From NCBI GenBank assembly GCA_029959195.1, contig CP114118.1, positions 2,108,001 to 2,172,000 on the forward strand: 64,000 bases of DNA, in the 5' to 3' direction. Positions 1 through 11,086 of the stretch are shown here, piece by piece. The translations under genes and the position numbers were made by a program. Under the pieces are notes generated by a model. That model ran no database searches and was not told where the DNA came from. It saw nothing but the letters and a program-made list of their open reading frames with translations. The first letter of the stretch is position 1; the number at the start of each line of letters is the position of its first letter. This stretch comes from Dictyophora rubrovolvata (Eukaryota; Basidiomycota; Agaricomycetes; Phallales; Phallaceae).

Positions 1-668
1 TGCGAGATGCCCTAATAGACAACTGGGCATAAGCACAGAAAAACCAGATAGAAGAATTCCCTTCTGTCCGGGAATGATATATTACGACGACATTTGTATC
101 TCTTTTATAGATACCTTCGAATTCATTTATCTCATCAAGGGTTTCCTCCACGCTCCCCAATTCTTTCGAGCTAAGACAAGTCCGACGAGCACTGATCCGA
201 GGCCGAAAACGGCCGATCAGGTCAGGTCGGTCGCATACCGACGGGAGACGATTGAGGGAGTTATTTCTATTAATATCGCATTGTTATTTGCTCACCTACT
301 TACCTATTATACCCACGAGGAGATTTCATTGTCTTTCGGTCAGGGTAACTCCTAGTGGCTAAGTCTTATTCAGCATCCCTTCGATTTGCGTCGTTTCAAG
401 CCGGTAAAAACTCTGCTCTTTGAGAGAGAGAAATTATGTGTAAACGTGTCATGAAAGAAGTTGATGATTTCGGCCTTCGAGCTTCAAATCTTGAAAAGGA
501 CCGGTAAGATTCTTGCAAGAGATCAGGGTCCTACCTGTTATCGGTTTATTTTCTCACACGCGTTTATGATTATCGCTCACTGAGTTGATGACTTATTTAA
601 CTTGTGTTTCCGCGTCACGACAATCACTTTGCACCTTACACGCACTCTCTTCTGACTTTCTTTGAACT
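1..668. other. Left-edge stretch, no gene recognised
   Basis: Open frames here are short and resemble no family I know. The stretch probably holds the promoter and 5' leader of the gene starting at 669, and possibly the end of a transcript from outside the window. No RNA gene or repeat was seen. Confidence 0.5.
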
Positions 669-2171
669 ATGTCCGGTGAGAATTCAGGTCTCTCCGGGTG
701 CTCACCACCGTCATTGTCTAGTCCTGGACGGTCGCTCACAGCATCATCATTATCCACCTCTCCGCTCAGACCCAGCTCTTCAGCTTCAAACATAGTACGC
801 TCTCAAATTGGCTTCCATAAACCCACCTCCGTATGGCTACGCTCTTCCACTATATCGGAGACGTCCGGGCAGCGGATTACTGTTAGTGCTCTGGATTTTG
901 CAAATTCAGCTGCCACAAGCTCGACCTCAGACCTCTTACGTGGGTCCGGCGAGAAAAGCATCGCAGTAAATCGTCCAACTTCGGCTGATTCAACGGATCT
1001 ACCCCCAAAATCGCGACCTAAATTAAGAAGTTATGCTTCTTCCCCTTCGTTAAGAACTTCAACTATTAGCTCGTCAATACGGACACCACCTGCATCGCCC
1101 AATTGTTCAGATATCGGCATGTGCGTGGACTTGAAGCAGCATGAAGACTATCCGCCTGTCCGAGAGGGCGGGCTTTCACCCCCTCCCTACAAAAACAAGA
1201 CAAATTCTCGTACATTCATTGCTCCTGGAATCGATCTAACTTTTCAAGAGTTAATCGAGGCACAAAATATCATGCTGTATGATCAAGAGGCCCAGGCTGT
1301 AAGATTCGGGGATCTGTTTCGTGACCGAAAAATTGTCGCGATATTCATTCGTCACTTTCTGTAAAGTATATTGCCGTTTTTCTTGTTCTTTTGCTTATTC
1401 GCTTTTCCCAAAGTTGTCCCTTTTGTGCCGATTATATGCGGGCTATCGTCCGTGAAGTAAAACCCAGCGTTTTGTCCAGGTCAAACGTAGGTTTGATAGT
1501 CATATCACACGGTTCCCCCCACATGATTAAATCTTTTCGGAGTAAGTGTGATATTCTAAGCATTTTCGCGTGGCGTTTATGGCCTAAATTCCAGGTATAT
1601 TCAAACTTCCCTATCCTGTATACACCGATCCCTCGCGGAAGATCTATCGTGCGCTAAACATGACGTTGAGGACTCTTAGTGGAGGTCCCAAGTCTGAGCG
1701 GGGAGATTATTTAGAGCATAATCTGACATTAGGCTTAGCACGCGTTGCCAAAAACGCGGTTAAAGCGCGCATGCCATTATATCGCTATCCCGGTGATTTC
1801 TTCCAGGTAGGAGGAGAATTTGTCCTGGGTCCTGGGTACGTAAAAAAAACACGTCCTGCTGCAGCAAATGTAAACATCCATCCAGTCTTCAATGCTCCTA
1901 TGTGTCAAGAATGTTCAACACGGCGTCGCACGCACCTATAAGGGAGGTCATCAAAGCAGCAGGAGTTGATTTGGATGTTTCTCTCACTAACTGGGCGAAA
2001 ATGCGTGAAGAGGAGTTGGAACGAATCCGCCAACGAAAAGGATTGCGACGGGGTCTGCATACTCCTTTACCATATGAAATGCAGATCGATCCAACTGCCA
2101 AAGCTGAACCGTTAGAATCCCTCGATGCCATACGAGACCTTTTGGTTGCGACTCGAGAACTATATCCTTAA
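669..2171 (+). CDS. AhpC/TSA (PRXL2/AAED1-like) thioredoxin-fold protein
   Basis: A predicted redox protein of the peroxiredoxin-like 2 (AhpC/TSA antioxidant) family. The model joins 669-1360, 1414-1541, 1595-1835 and 1886-2171 (448 aa). Residues 1 to about 185 are Ser/Pro-rich and look disordered; the thioredoxin fold begins near the segment GIDLTFQEL. The redox motif CPFC follows FIRHFL directly and is split from it by a 53-nt phase-2 intron. Further family marks are VISHGSPHMIKSFR, YTDPSRKIYRALNMTLRT and the late HAPIREVIKAAGV. The last acceptor was set at 1885 because that frame gives CSYVSRMFNTASHAP, the expected family segment. Substrate and location are unknown; the long N-terminal extension could be regulatory. 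Domain identity is secure, biochemical activity is not. Confidence 0.85.
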
Positions 2172-2322
2172 TCGTCTGTCAAATTACTTCTAATACAGCG
2201 TCCGGCGCGCTCTACGTTTTTTAAGAAATTTCTATGGGTATATGTTTGTGGTTCTGACGTGTATTCTTGTAAAAGATGTGTATTCCCCGGTGCGGTGATG
2301 TGTGTAAAAATGTATCAGTAGC

Positions 2323-3236
2323 TTAGTCCTTCCGATACAAATCTCGCTCTTCGATATATTGTGCTACAGTATCTAAAACCTGGCTTTTCCACAATGATGT
2401 TCTGCCTAGCTGGACATTTTTCCTGACTTCGCTGGAGCTAAGGGTACTTCTTTCCTCGTCTATATCCCTAAACGTGACTGCACCGGAAGCAATAAAACGT
2501 TTCGCCCTATCAATCCACGCCGTATCCGGGTGCTGGTAGCTCTCCCCGAAAGCCCGTTTAGCACAGAGGATATGAGAGTCACTCAACAGGGTCTCCAAGG
2601 CTACCCGCATGGCATCTTCCGAACCATAATATTTCGGCACAAACAGCCTTTCGAGTGTGTCGGTTCCCATTAAGAAAGTCAATCGAATAGTGATCGTGTG
2701 TGAAGCGGATAGCACAGTCAGATCTGCCATCCTCGAGGAGAGATAAGCCCGGAGTATCTTTGATTTATCCACGAATACCGGTTCTTGGCAGACTGCGACA
2801 GCAACGTTTGCCGAGTCGTTCTCGTTTCCGTTGGCACTTGGATACTCTAATTTTTGTGCGAACAAAATCATCATCTCCATTCTTTCGGACGGAGTTGCAT
2901 CTGCTGGTTTGAGAACTTTATCCGCGTTTTTTATGGAATACAGAAGCAGTTTCGCGTTGGAATGACCCGTAACATTGGTGGCTGATGGAGGCTTGTGCAG
3001 TTGTGATAAGGCTACATGAGCTAACGTAGGAGGATTGAAGGATGAGTCAAGGATTGAGATATCGATCTCAGTACACTTCCCGGTGCCTTGATCATCTACA
3101 CGAGCAACATGACTTTGTTTTGCGCTATTACAAAGCCGGCGTAATTCTAACCTTTAGCTGATTCAGGTGGAAGTGGCCATCGCGGATGTGAGCAATAAAT
3201 CAGCTCAACCGGCTCGGAAAAATCGGAAGTATTCAT
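2323..3236 (-). CDS. POF1: POF1-like nicotinamide-nucleotide adenylyltransferase family protein
   Basis: A nucleotidylyltransferase-fold enzyme similar to yeast POF1 and the NMNAT family, which transfer an adenylyl or cytidylyl group from a nucleotide triphosphate. Model: complement of 3152-3236 and 2323-3095, 285 aa, one 56-nt intron. The N-terminal nucleotide-binding motif reads LDSSFNPPTLAHVAL; FLMGTDTLERLFVPKYY is the central segment, and SSSEVRKNVQLG near the C-terminus matches the second (ISSTxxR-like) signature. The start was chosen because MNTSDFSEPVELIY is the only methionine that splices in frame into the motif. It is co-oriented with the PMC1 gene, 269 bp away. POF1 in yeast is linked to protein quality control; whether this protein makes NAD is not decidable from sequence. 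Confidence 0.8.
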
Positions 3237-3505
3237 GAAAAGTTCTCAAGCTGGTTGTCAAGTGAAGGAGATAGACCGATCAATACTTACCTAAGATATC
3301 TGCATATGGTTGCTGACGTCTGGCTCAGTCGATTGTGAAGTCTTTGTGTATAAGTAGAGGTTGATAATCATACAGGAAACGTAAATGATCATTAACAACG
3401 TGAATGGATGCAACCCGATGATGTCGTAAAACAGGTGGTGTGAAAACATGCAATGTTTCTAATGAATATGAGATGAAGAATACGAAATCAATGTCAACAG
3501 AACAA

Positions 3506-6500
3506 TCAAATTGGTGACGGAGGCGGTCCCCATTTTTTGAATATTTCATCGTCAGGAGAAGTGTCGGGATGGATTTGAATTTTCCCATCCATTAAGGCTG
3601 CGGAAGAACGTGAAGGGTCCGCACTGCAAGGGTCAGATAGGGACCCAGGATGTGGCGACCACCCAGCCCCTACCGAGGTTGCCACTAGCGTAGGGATCAT
3701 CGTCAATAAAGAAGGCCTAATGTGAGACAAAAGTTAGACCTATTCAACAATAAACAATTCTCAAAAAAACCTACAATCTTACCCCTGCCTCTTCTAGTCG
3801 AGCAGAGCGACTTTTGCCTACAAATGAGGAAGAGCGTAAACGACCGCCACGGATATTGGCAAATGTTTCCAAATTGTCCCGAACCAGATTGATAGCAGGA
3901 TTCCATCCCTCTTGATCTGGACTCGTAGTTGGTAAAACAGATTCAGGTTTAGCCATTAAGTGAAGTTTGAGGAGTAATCTCTCCAACAGTTCGTCTGGAA
4001 TAAGCCGTAAAAGGAATCCGATAGGAATAGACATGAAACCAAGAGCGATAGAGATGCCCCACTCGCGTCCTCCGATTGGGGTCACTTGAAAGGCAGCGCC
4101 TCCTACAAAGACGATCAAAACTTGCACACCGATTTCTGTCATGGTTGTTAATAAATAATTCAAGAGAATTAAAGGGAAACACGGTATACCAATTGAGGTT
4201 ATGACCATAAAATACCAATTGTCAATAACGCCTTTGAAGATATTGCGAGTATTATCGATACTTCGACAGTTGAACGAGTTAAATATTTGAGAGAAAACAA
4301 AAATATTGAAGACCAAGGTTTTGAGAATATTCTGGTTGTGCAGTGCAAGAGATTGAATGTCTTCATGTCCGTAACCGAAAATTGCATTTCCGGCAAAGTG
4401 GAATAAAAGGACGATAGCTGTCTGATATAATGACTGCCCAATGATTTGTTTTCGCATGGCAATGCTAAACAACGGCGTGGACTTTGAATCCGGTTTGCGA
4501 CCAAGTAGATCAGGAGTCGCAGGGTCCGTAGCTAAAGCCAACGCAGCGAAAGTGTCCATGATAATGTTGATCCAAAGCAACTGTACGGCCGACAGAACTG
4601 AAGTTTCACTGCCAGAAGCAACAGCGGTGATGAAAGTTATAAGCACGGCAGCAACGTTGACGGATAACTGAAATTGCAGGAACTTCCTAACAGCATCGTT
4701 AACGCAGCGGCCCCACATAATAGCGCTGACAATTGAGGCGAAGTTGTCGTCCATGAGGATAATATCGGAGGCTTCTTTCGCAACTTCAGTACCGGTTACG
4801 CCCATTGAAAAGCCAACATGGGCCGTTTTCAAGGCCGGTCCGTCATTTGTACCGTCGCCAGTTACACCGACAATTTCTCCAAATTGCTTCAACTTTTCCA
4901 CCAAAATCTTTTTGTCTTCCGGAGAACTACGAGCGAGAACCTGTAACCGAGGTATGACATCCATCATGTCAGTGGGGCTGAGTCTACGAAAAACAGGACC
5001 TTCCATTATAATCCCGCCTTTATTGAAAATACCACATTGAATGGCAATGGAGCGGGCTGTAAGAACGTTGTCTCCAGTACACATCTTTACTTGGACACCC
5101 GCTTTGAAGCAATTTGCGACTGCCTCGCGGACACCCGGACGAAGGGGATCCTCAATGCCAGTAATCGCTATCAGCGTCAAATCGCGGACTAATTCAGTCC
5201 ATGGGACATCATCCTTGAGAGAAAACCCTTTTGGTGGCCAGGATTCCAGGTCTCGGTAACAGAGTGCAATTGTTCGGAGAGATTGATTGGCATAGAAGAT
5301 GATTGTCCGTGAAATGTTATCCATTTCTAGACTGTTAAGCAAGCTTGTTTCTACTTCGTCTTGCGAACTCGAAGAAAAGTCGGGACGGCGAACGACAATG
5401 TGTCCTGTGCATAGCTTCGTTAGGATTTCACTTGCCCCTTTGACATAAAGTCGGTATTTCTTATCCTCCAATCGTACGACAGCACCCATAGCCTTTCGTT
5501 CACTGGAAAACGGGAATAGCTGGAGTATCTCTGCCGAATCTCTCGTTTTCTTATAGTCGTCCCATTTTAATTCCTGGGCCATACGCAATAAGGCAGTTTC
5601 TGTTTTCGAGCCAACGAATTCCATCTTTTCGGTGTCAGGATTAACGTCCTCAAAGGCGGTAGAGTTAATGGCAATAGCCTCATTAAAGAGTTTCTTGATA
5701 GGACCTGTCATAACGGAATTCAAATCAGCTTGGTCTACCGAAAAATCCTCGGTATGTTTTCGCTCCGTGACACCTTGATCAGAGGCGTTTGTTCTGGCTT
5801 GGTTATCTTCCAAGTTTCGTACGAATTTGCAATGTACTCCCAAGGATCCGGCAACGACCGTCATTACGTTTTGTGTTAGTGTACCTGTCTTATCGGTGCA
5901 TACAACAGTGGCGTTCGCCATCGTTTCGCAAGATCCTAGCACACGAACTAGTAGATTCGCTTTGGTCATGCGTTTAGTGGCAAATGCCAGTGCCAAAGTC
6001 ACAGCCAAAGGCAAACCTGCAATTATAATGTCATTTTAGCAATTAGAAGAGAAGTTTAAATCAAAAGCTGTGCAAACCTTCAGGCACTGCGACAACGATA
6101 ACTGTCACGGAAATAATTAGAATTTGCACAAAAGAGAGAGCCTTTTCCGTTCCGCTTCTGTAAAAGAGACGAACGTGGGTATTGGACTCTTATGAAAGAT
6201 GAATTTTCCAAACCTATGAGACTCAGTTTTCAGTTGAACGAAAAACTTAATCATCAAGACGATGAAAAGAAATAAACCAGCCACGCTGCCTAGTTTGGCA
6301 ATCAATTCGGCAAGGTCATTGAGTTTCAACTGTAAGGGTGTATTTTCAGTGTCTCCTTTTAACGCTTCAAGGACACGTCAGTCACACAACCCGCAGCGAT
6401 AACGATAACAAAACGACGGCTTACCCATCATGATTCGTCCATTAAAACTCTTAGAACCAACAGCGATAACAACGTATTCACCGACACCTTCAATGACTTT

Positions 6501-8260
6501 GCTTCCGCTCAAAACAAAGCAGTCCTTCTTAGAAGATAATTCCCCTCGACTCTTATCGTTCATACACTCAGCGTACGAAGCTTTTTTGATTGCGTCTGAT
6601 TCTCCGGTTGCACCAGATTCGTCGCATCGGACATTGTGACCGCGGAGAAAAACGCCATCGCAAGGTATGACTTCGCCTGGCTCAAGCATAGCGATGTCTC
6701 CAACCACGACATCCTAAATTTAACCCAAAAGTCAGAAGGAAACACAACGCATGTAGAACTAGTCTGTACCTTGACATTGATAATCATTTCAACGCCGTGG
6801 CGAACAACTTTGACTCCCCGATCTTCCTTCTTCTCATTTAATTTCTGAAATTGACGCTCCTTTTGCCAATCATTCAAACTGCCAACAATGACAACAATGA
6901 GAATGGCACAAATGATGGCAACCCCTTCAACCCAGTCAACCTTTGGGAGAGTGCATCGTTGCGAAGGATCATCGCCACATTGAACCGTTTCAGGAGGTGT
7001 GCCAAAATCTTGAAAGAATCCTAGTGCGAGAGACACAACAGCGGCAATCGACAGGAGAATCTATCACAGCGTCAAGCTCATGTGTATCGAGAAAAGGAGC
7101 CCAAAACCGGAAAGACATACCAAAACCTTGTCTTTAAACGCCAACCACATTAGTAAAAGAAGACTCTTTATTTTTCGGGCAGGGAGCACATTCTCTCCAT
7201 AAACACGCTTTCTGTCAGCGAGAGTGGCTGTATAGGGACCTTTAGGGGGGCTGTCCTCCATGGAATTCTCCGAATGAGAGACAGCCCCACTTCCATCCAT
7301 CGCATCACCGCCACCACCATCATCGCTATCGTTCGATGAGTGTCCGTTAATAGACTTAAAATCAGCTAGTCCGAGAGCATGCTTGGAGAGGCCTTGCCGT
7401 GAGTCTGTACCCAGGCCTTTGATTAGTTCATCGATGCCACCTAGAGCAGTTAAAGCATCTAAAGATTTAGGATCCACCAAGACAGCCAGTCTCCAGGGGT
7501 TAAAAGTGAACGGGGATGGGTCTATGTTCTCATCAGGAATGGGAGTCGAATGCGCCTGAGTTGCAGCGTTCGAATTGCCATTTGGGTTGCCGGGGACATC
7601 TATTTCTGAATGAGACAGCTGAACCTTATCGTCATCTTTATTTGTGAGACCTGTAGAACTCGAAGCATCATTGATCGAAACTGTACGACTTATGGCTGTC
7701 ATAGATGTCGATGAGCCATCGCCTTTGTTACTATTACTGCTAAGCGGTGTAAGGGGAAGGTGTTGATAGTGGTCATATTCTGTTACGTCCGAGTTTTCGT
7801 CGAAAGAGGTTGCCTGCGAGGCATTACTTGGCCTGCGGAAATGGTGACGATCTGGACTGAGTCGTTTATGAGGATTGTTATCGCGCAGAGCCAGAGACGA
7901 AGGATGAAAGTGAACAGAAGAAGATGCAGTCAAGGTGGGAGAAGGAGGTGAGGAACCGAAGTTCGATGCGTGGTCAGATGTGGAAGGAGATGGGGGTGAG
8001 GATGCGGGAGGATGAGAGCGCAGAATTGGGGTGATACTGCTGGGACTGAGGAGATTGGGGTCTGCAGCTGGCTCAGACAAAGATCTGGAATGCAAAGCGT
8101 GAGTAGTTTCATCCTCAAGCGACAATGTCAAGGAAGGGGAGGTAGAAAGTGAGGGTGGTGACAGTGGATTTCCTTGCTCCTCTTCGCAGAGGTTCAGATT
8201 CGACGACGACGTCGTAATTGAGATTTCGGGTATAGCACGTCTTGATTGTAAGCTCGACAT
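3506..8260 (-). CDS. PMC1: Plasma-membrane-type/vacuolar Ca2+-transporting P-type ATPase (PMC1-like)
   Basis: A P2B-type Ca2+ pump that moves cytosolic Ca2+ into the vacuole (or out of the cell) using ATP. Seven exons: complement of 7121-8260, 6770-7060, 6425-6713, 6214-6364, 6078-6157, 3775-6016 and 3506-3716, giving 1467 aa. About 270 N-terminal residues are Ser/Pro/Asp-rich, then FNPWRLAVLVDPKSLDAL opens the conserved part. Seen: DESGATGESD actuator motif, VAVPEGLPLAV in M4, phosphorylation site VVCTDKTGTLT, and TGDGTNDGPALK hinge. The last exon is easily missed: a 58-nt phase-2 intron (donor GTAGGT at 3774) joins EEAGVRL to PSLLTMIPTLVATSVGAGW, a C-terminal tail I recall from basidiomycete homologues. 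The start at 8260 (MSSLQSRRAIPEIS) is preferred over an upstream in-frame ATG at 8305; either is possible. Confidence 0.93.
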
Positions 8261-8634
8261 CGACTTTCTGAGGTACAGGAGAACAAAGAGAGAACCCTTG
8301 TGCAATCACAGGAACCGGTTTATGGTTAAAGAGGCAATAGTTTCATGCCGCACAGGTTTATGTAATCACACGAATGTCTGGCGGCTGCACTGGAACTCAT
8401 TGAAAAGACTCCCCTATTTTTGAAACACTGCATCGCTTTATTTCCAAGATTTTCTAAGACCGTGGTGCTTTGGGTAGCTCTAATCATTCACGACATCGTG
8501 GGGGTAGAACTTAGGAATCACATGACGCTTCTTCATTTTTTTCACATTTCATTAGTACATACGCATGTGTACAATATTTCGATCAAATTTTTAACCTGAA
8601 GGTTTGGAACTATTGCTATTTATAGAAATTTCCA
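8261..8634. other. Intergenic, PMC1 promoter and PEX11 3' end
   Basis: AT-rich spacer holding the PMC1 5' region (minus strand) and the probable PEX11 3' UTR. No further gene, RNA or repeat was seen. Confidence 0.5.
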
Positions 8635-9832
8635 TCAGATAGTGGATGGAGGGGTCGGCAGTGACGAAGCTGCCCAGCCGCTGCGGACGGAAAATAACGC
8701 GGCCATGGTCCCAAACACCCCTACCAAGACCTGTACAATGAAAGGTGTAAGTTGAAACTCATTCAGACAATATCCGAAGATTCCGCTTATTACGGCATAG
8801 CAAGTGAAGCTAGTGAAGACTGACCTCGTTGGTAAACAAACCCTTCTCCAATGACCTAGAAGCAATGTGGTTTGTATGAGTAAGTCGTAGCAAATTTTCA
8901 TGTGTACATACCAATGAACCGTCAGAGGTAAATAGCTAATATTAACCGCAAGTTCATTCCATAGAGCTGCCTTCCGGCGCGATATCACAATGCCATGTTC
9001 AGCAACGGAATCAGAATTTAAATCAACCCCTGTTTTCTTGAGCGAGTCTTCCTGGAGTTTGATCAACCTGTAATCTTCTTTAAGATGCCAGAATTGCAGC
9101 GCGACATATGTGGCCCAAGCTCGACAACTCCAAATGGCTAATTTGTTGTTCAATTTGGAAGAAGGGCTAAACCGTGAAGGTAAAATTCCATGGGTAGCAA
9201 AGTAATAAACATGTTCCAAAGGATAGTATACGAGCATGGAGAGCCCTTGCAGACGTTCAATTGTCTGGAGTAGTCGAGAAGGAGGTGGATTACGCTCGAG
9301 GGAAATTAGCCATTGAAGAATGGGTAAAAGTCCTAATATCGATAACCATCCATACGCTATTCAGAATAGAAAAAAAAGAGGGAATAAGAGACAGGAATTA
9401 ACCCCATATTCTCCATAATGTCCTAGAATCGGATATGACGGAGCTTATCTTGGCCAGTTTGTCTGCAGCCACGCTCTTTGAAGAGGTACCAAAGCCAGCG
9501 CGATGCCGCAAGCTGGCCCGAAGCTTTAGCATGGGAATGATCAGCTTGACTACATATTGCACCACCTAAAATCAAGTAATCAAGCTTGTTTTCCCAGTGT
9601 GAGTGTGATACATAATACCATTAATAGTTTACTATCAAGCAACAATAAAAGTCGTATGATAACGCGAAAACACCCAGAATGTTAAAGAACTCAACTCGCT
9701 GCCATTCCAAGTACTGAGGAATCTCACAGCATGATCCAAACGCTCTGATTCGGGAAACTTAGAAAATACACCCAAAATGCTGTCGTTTAGTTTATCCAAG
9801 GAATTAGGAGAAGACTGTAAGGGCATTTTCAA
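8635..9832 (-). CDS. PEX11: Peroxin-11 (peroxisomal membrane elongation/division factor)
   Basis: A peroxisomal membrane protein that elongates and divides peroxisomes. Model: complement of 9696-9832, 9619-9631, 9403-9565, 8912-9332, 8825-8855 and 8635-8730, 286 aa. Family marks in order are LDHAVRFLSTWNGSD, KLLMVVQYVVKLIIPMLK, SSVISDSRTLWRIWGLLPI, QTIERLQGLSMLVYYPLEH and the C-terminal membrane helix VLVGVFGTMAALFSVRSGW. The second exon is only 13 nt and supplies the D-K-L-L-M stretch; without it the frame is lost. The intron after residue IWG has two in-frame acceptors (9333 and 9357) that differ by 24 nt, so an isoform with eight extra residues is possible. ATG at 9832 and a second at 9826 are both usable. 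Confidence 0.88.
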
Positions 9833-11086
9833 AGGTTTTCTGCACTCGTACTGTGGAAACGATCATTCGCCAGTTGTTTTTTCGGGTTACATTGAGAAGT
9901 TGAAACTCCGATCAGCTTGCTTATATAATGCGCGTTATACGCCGCTTTTTTTTTTTTCTTTTCTTTAGAACAACCAAAGAGTACGTGTTTTCTACTTGCA
10001 AAGCTCTCAGCTCTGTCTAACTAACAGAAACTGTAGGAACACAAAAGTTCGGGCCTGGAGGAATATTATGCTCCTTGTCCGCGTTCCCGTTCTCAAGACC
10101 AATGCTCCACACGCTGGTGCCTCCATCTTCGCAGGTGGAGTGACTTCTTTATTTCTCAGCCGATGCTTGCTGGATCTGCGCTTGACGTTGCCGGAGGTGT
10201 GTTCTCATATGAGCAATGCATCCATGATAGCTTTCGGGTGTACGGTAGAGTCTTGGGGTGAAGTAAGGAAGTGAACATCTTTTAAAACGTGGCTGTTTGT
10301 GTTCTCTCTTCTTGTATTATAAAGGACCTAGTCACGTAGAATGATGCGTCTTTCGCTGCCACCAAGGAGTTCTTAGTTGATCCGAAAATAATTCCAACGC
10401 ACTGAACTGGTATTGCATGTGCGCACGTACCTTCACTAATATGGATTTGCTCCGGCGAATGCCAGCGGAACACGACCGATCACCATCAGAACATCTAGGG
10501 TGTTCATTGCCACGTCACTGAATCTGAAGTTTGTCTGCAGTTCCTGGCGTAAAGTCACGGTCATTTTTACATTGCAAATTGGCGAAATCTAAACATTCAG
10601 CTGACAAGCACCCAAAAGTTCGCGTAATGCCGCAACCTTGATGCTCAATTTTTTTGCCACTTCACTCTCTTTAACTTTTAGGTAAAAACCATGCATGGGC
10701 TTGCCGTTCGCTCCCAGCTGTGCACGCTCCTTGAAATCATGAAAATCTGTGTCCGTTGGGGGGGAAAGCTACGTCCCGGGCGGAAAAATTAGCCTATGCC
10801 ATCTGACCTTCTTGAAGCTAAATTTGGTAGGTCAATACAAATCCTGAATCAACACACTACTTTTGACTGTCAAAATGTCAATCCGGGGATAAACCGCATA
10901 ATCCAGCTGAACAGAGGCGGTTGAAAATCGGTCCCAACAGTATGCAGCTCACAACACGCTGAGGCGCATCATCATGATGAAAGTCTTTTAGCGAATTATT
11001 TCCCCGTGGGCTCTCAAGCACTATATAATAATTGAGACTTTGAAGCTTCAATCTACATCACCCCTAAAGCCAGAAAATATAGGAAC
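9833..11086. other. Xylanase upstream region, no gene recognised
   Basis: 1.25 kb between divergent PEX11 and the GH10 xylanase. Short open frames look spurious. Near the xylanase lie a CCGGGG block around 10881 (fits the CreA/Mig1 consensus SYGGRG) and a TTAGCC around 10788 (complement of GGCTAA, the ascomycete XlnR site). Both are short and could be chance; carbon-catabolite control is an inference only. Confidence 0.35.
11021..11030 (+). promoter_or_regulatory. TATA box of the xylanase gene
   Basis: CTATATAATA about 60 bp before the xylanase ATG at 11087, in the usual core-promoter position for highly inducible fungal genes. It is a motif match only. Confidence 0.55.

Noticed and set aside
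74-355. 93-codon plus-strand open frame.
   Set aside because: No domain, biased composition or splice partners; random-looking.
3740-3783. Splice from the GTAAGA donor at 3782 to the TAG at 3740 in PMC1.
   Set aside because: Yields an immediate stop and loses the conserved C-terminal tail; the 3774-3717 intron fits better.
8115-8309. Alternative-frame ORFs over the PMC1 N-terminus.
   Set aside because: They are shadows of the low-complexity coding exon.
10781-10887. XlnR- and CreA-like sites before the xylanase.
   Set aside because: Hexamer matches occur by chance, and XlnR is not established as the xylanase regulator in basidiomycetes; mentioned only as context.
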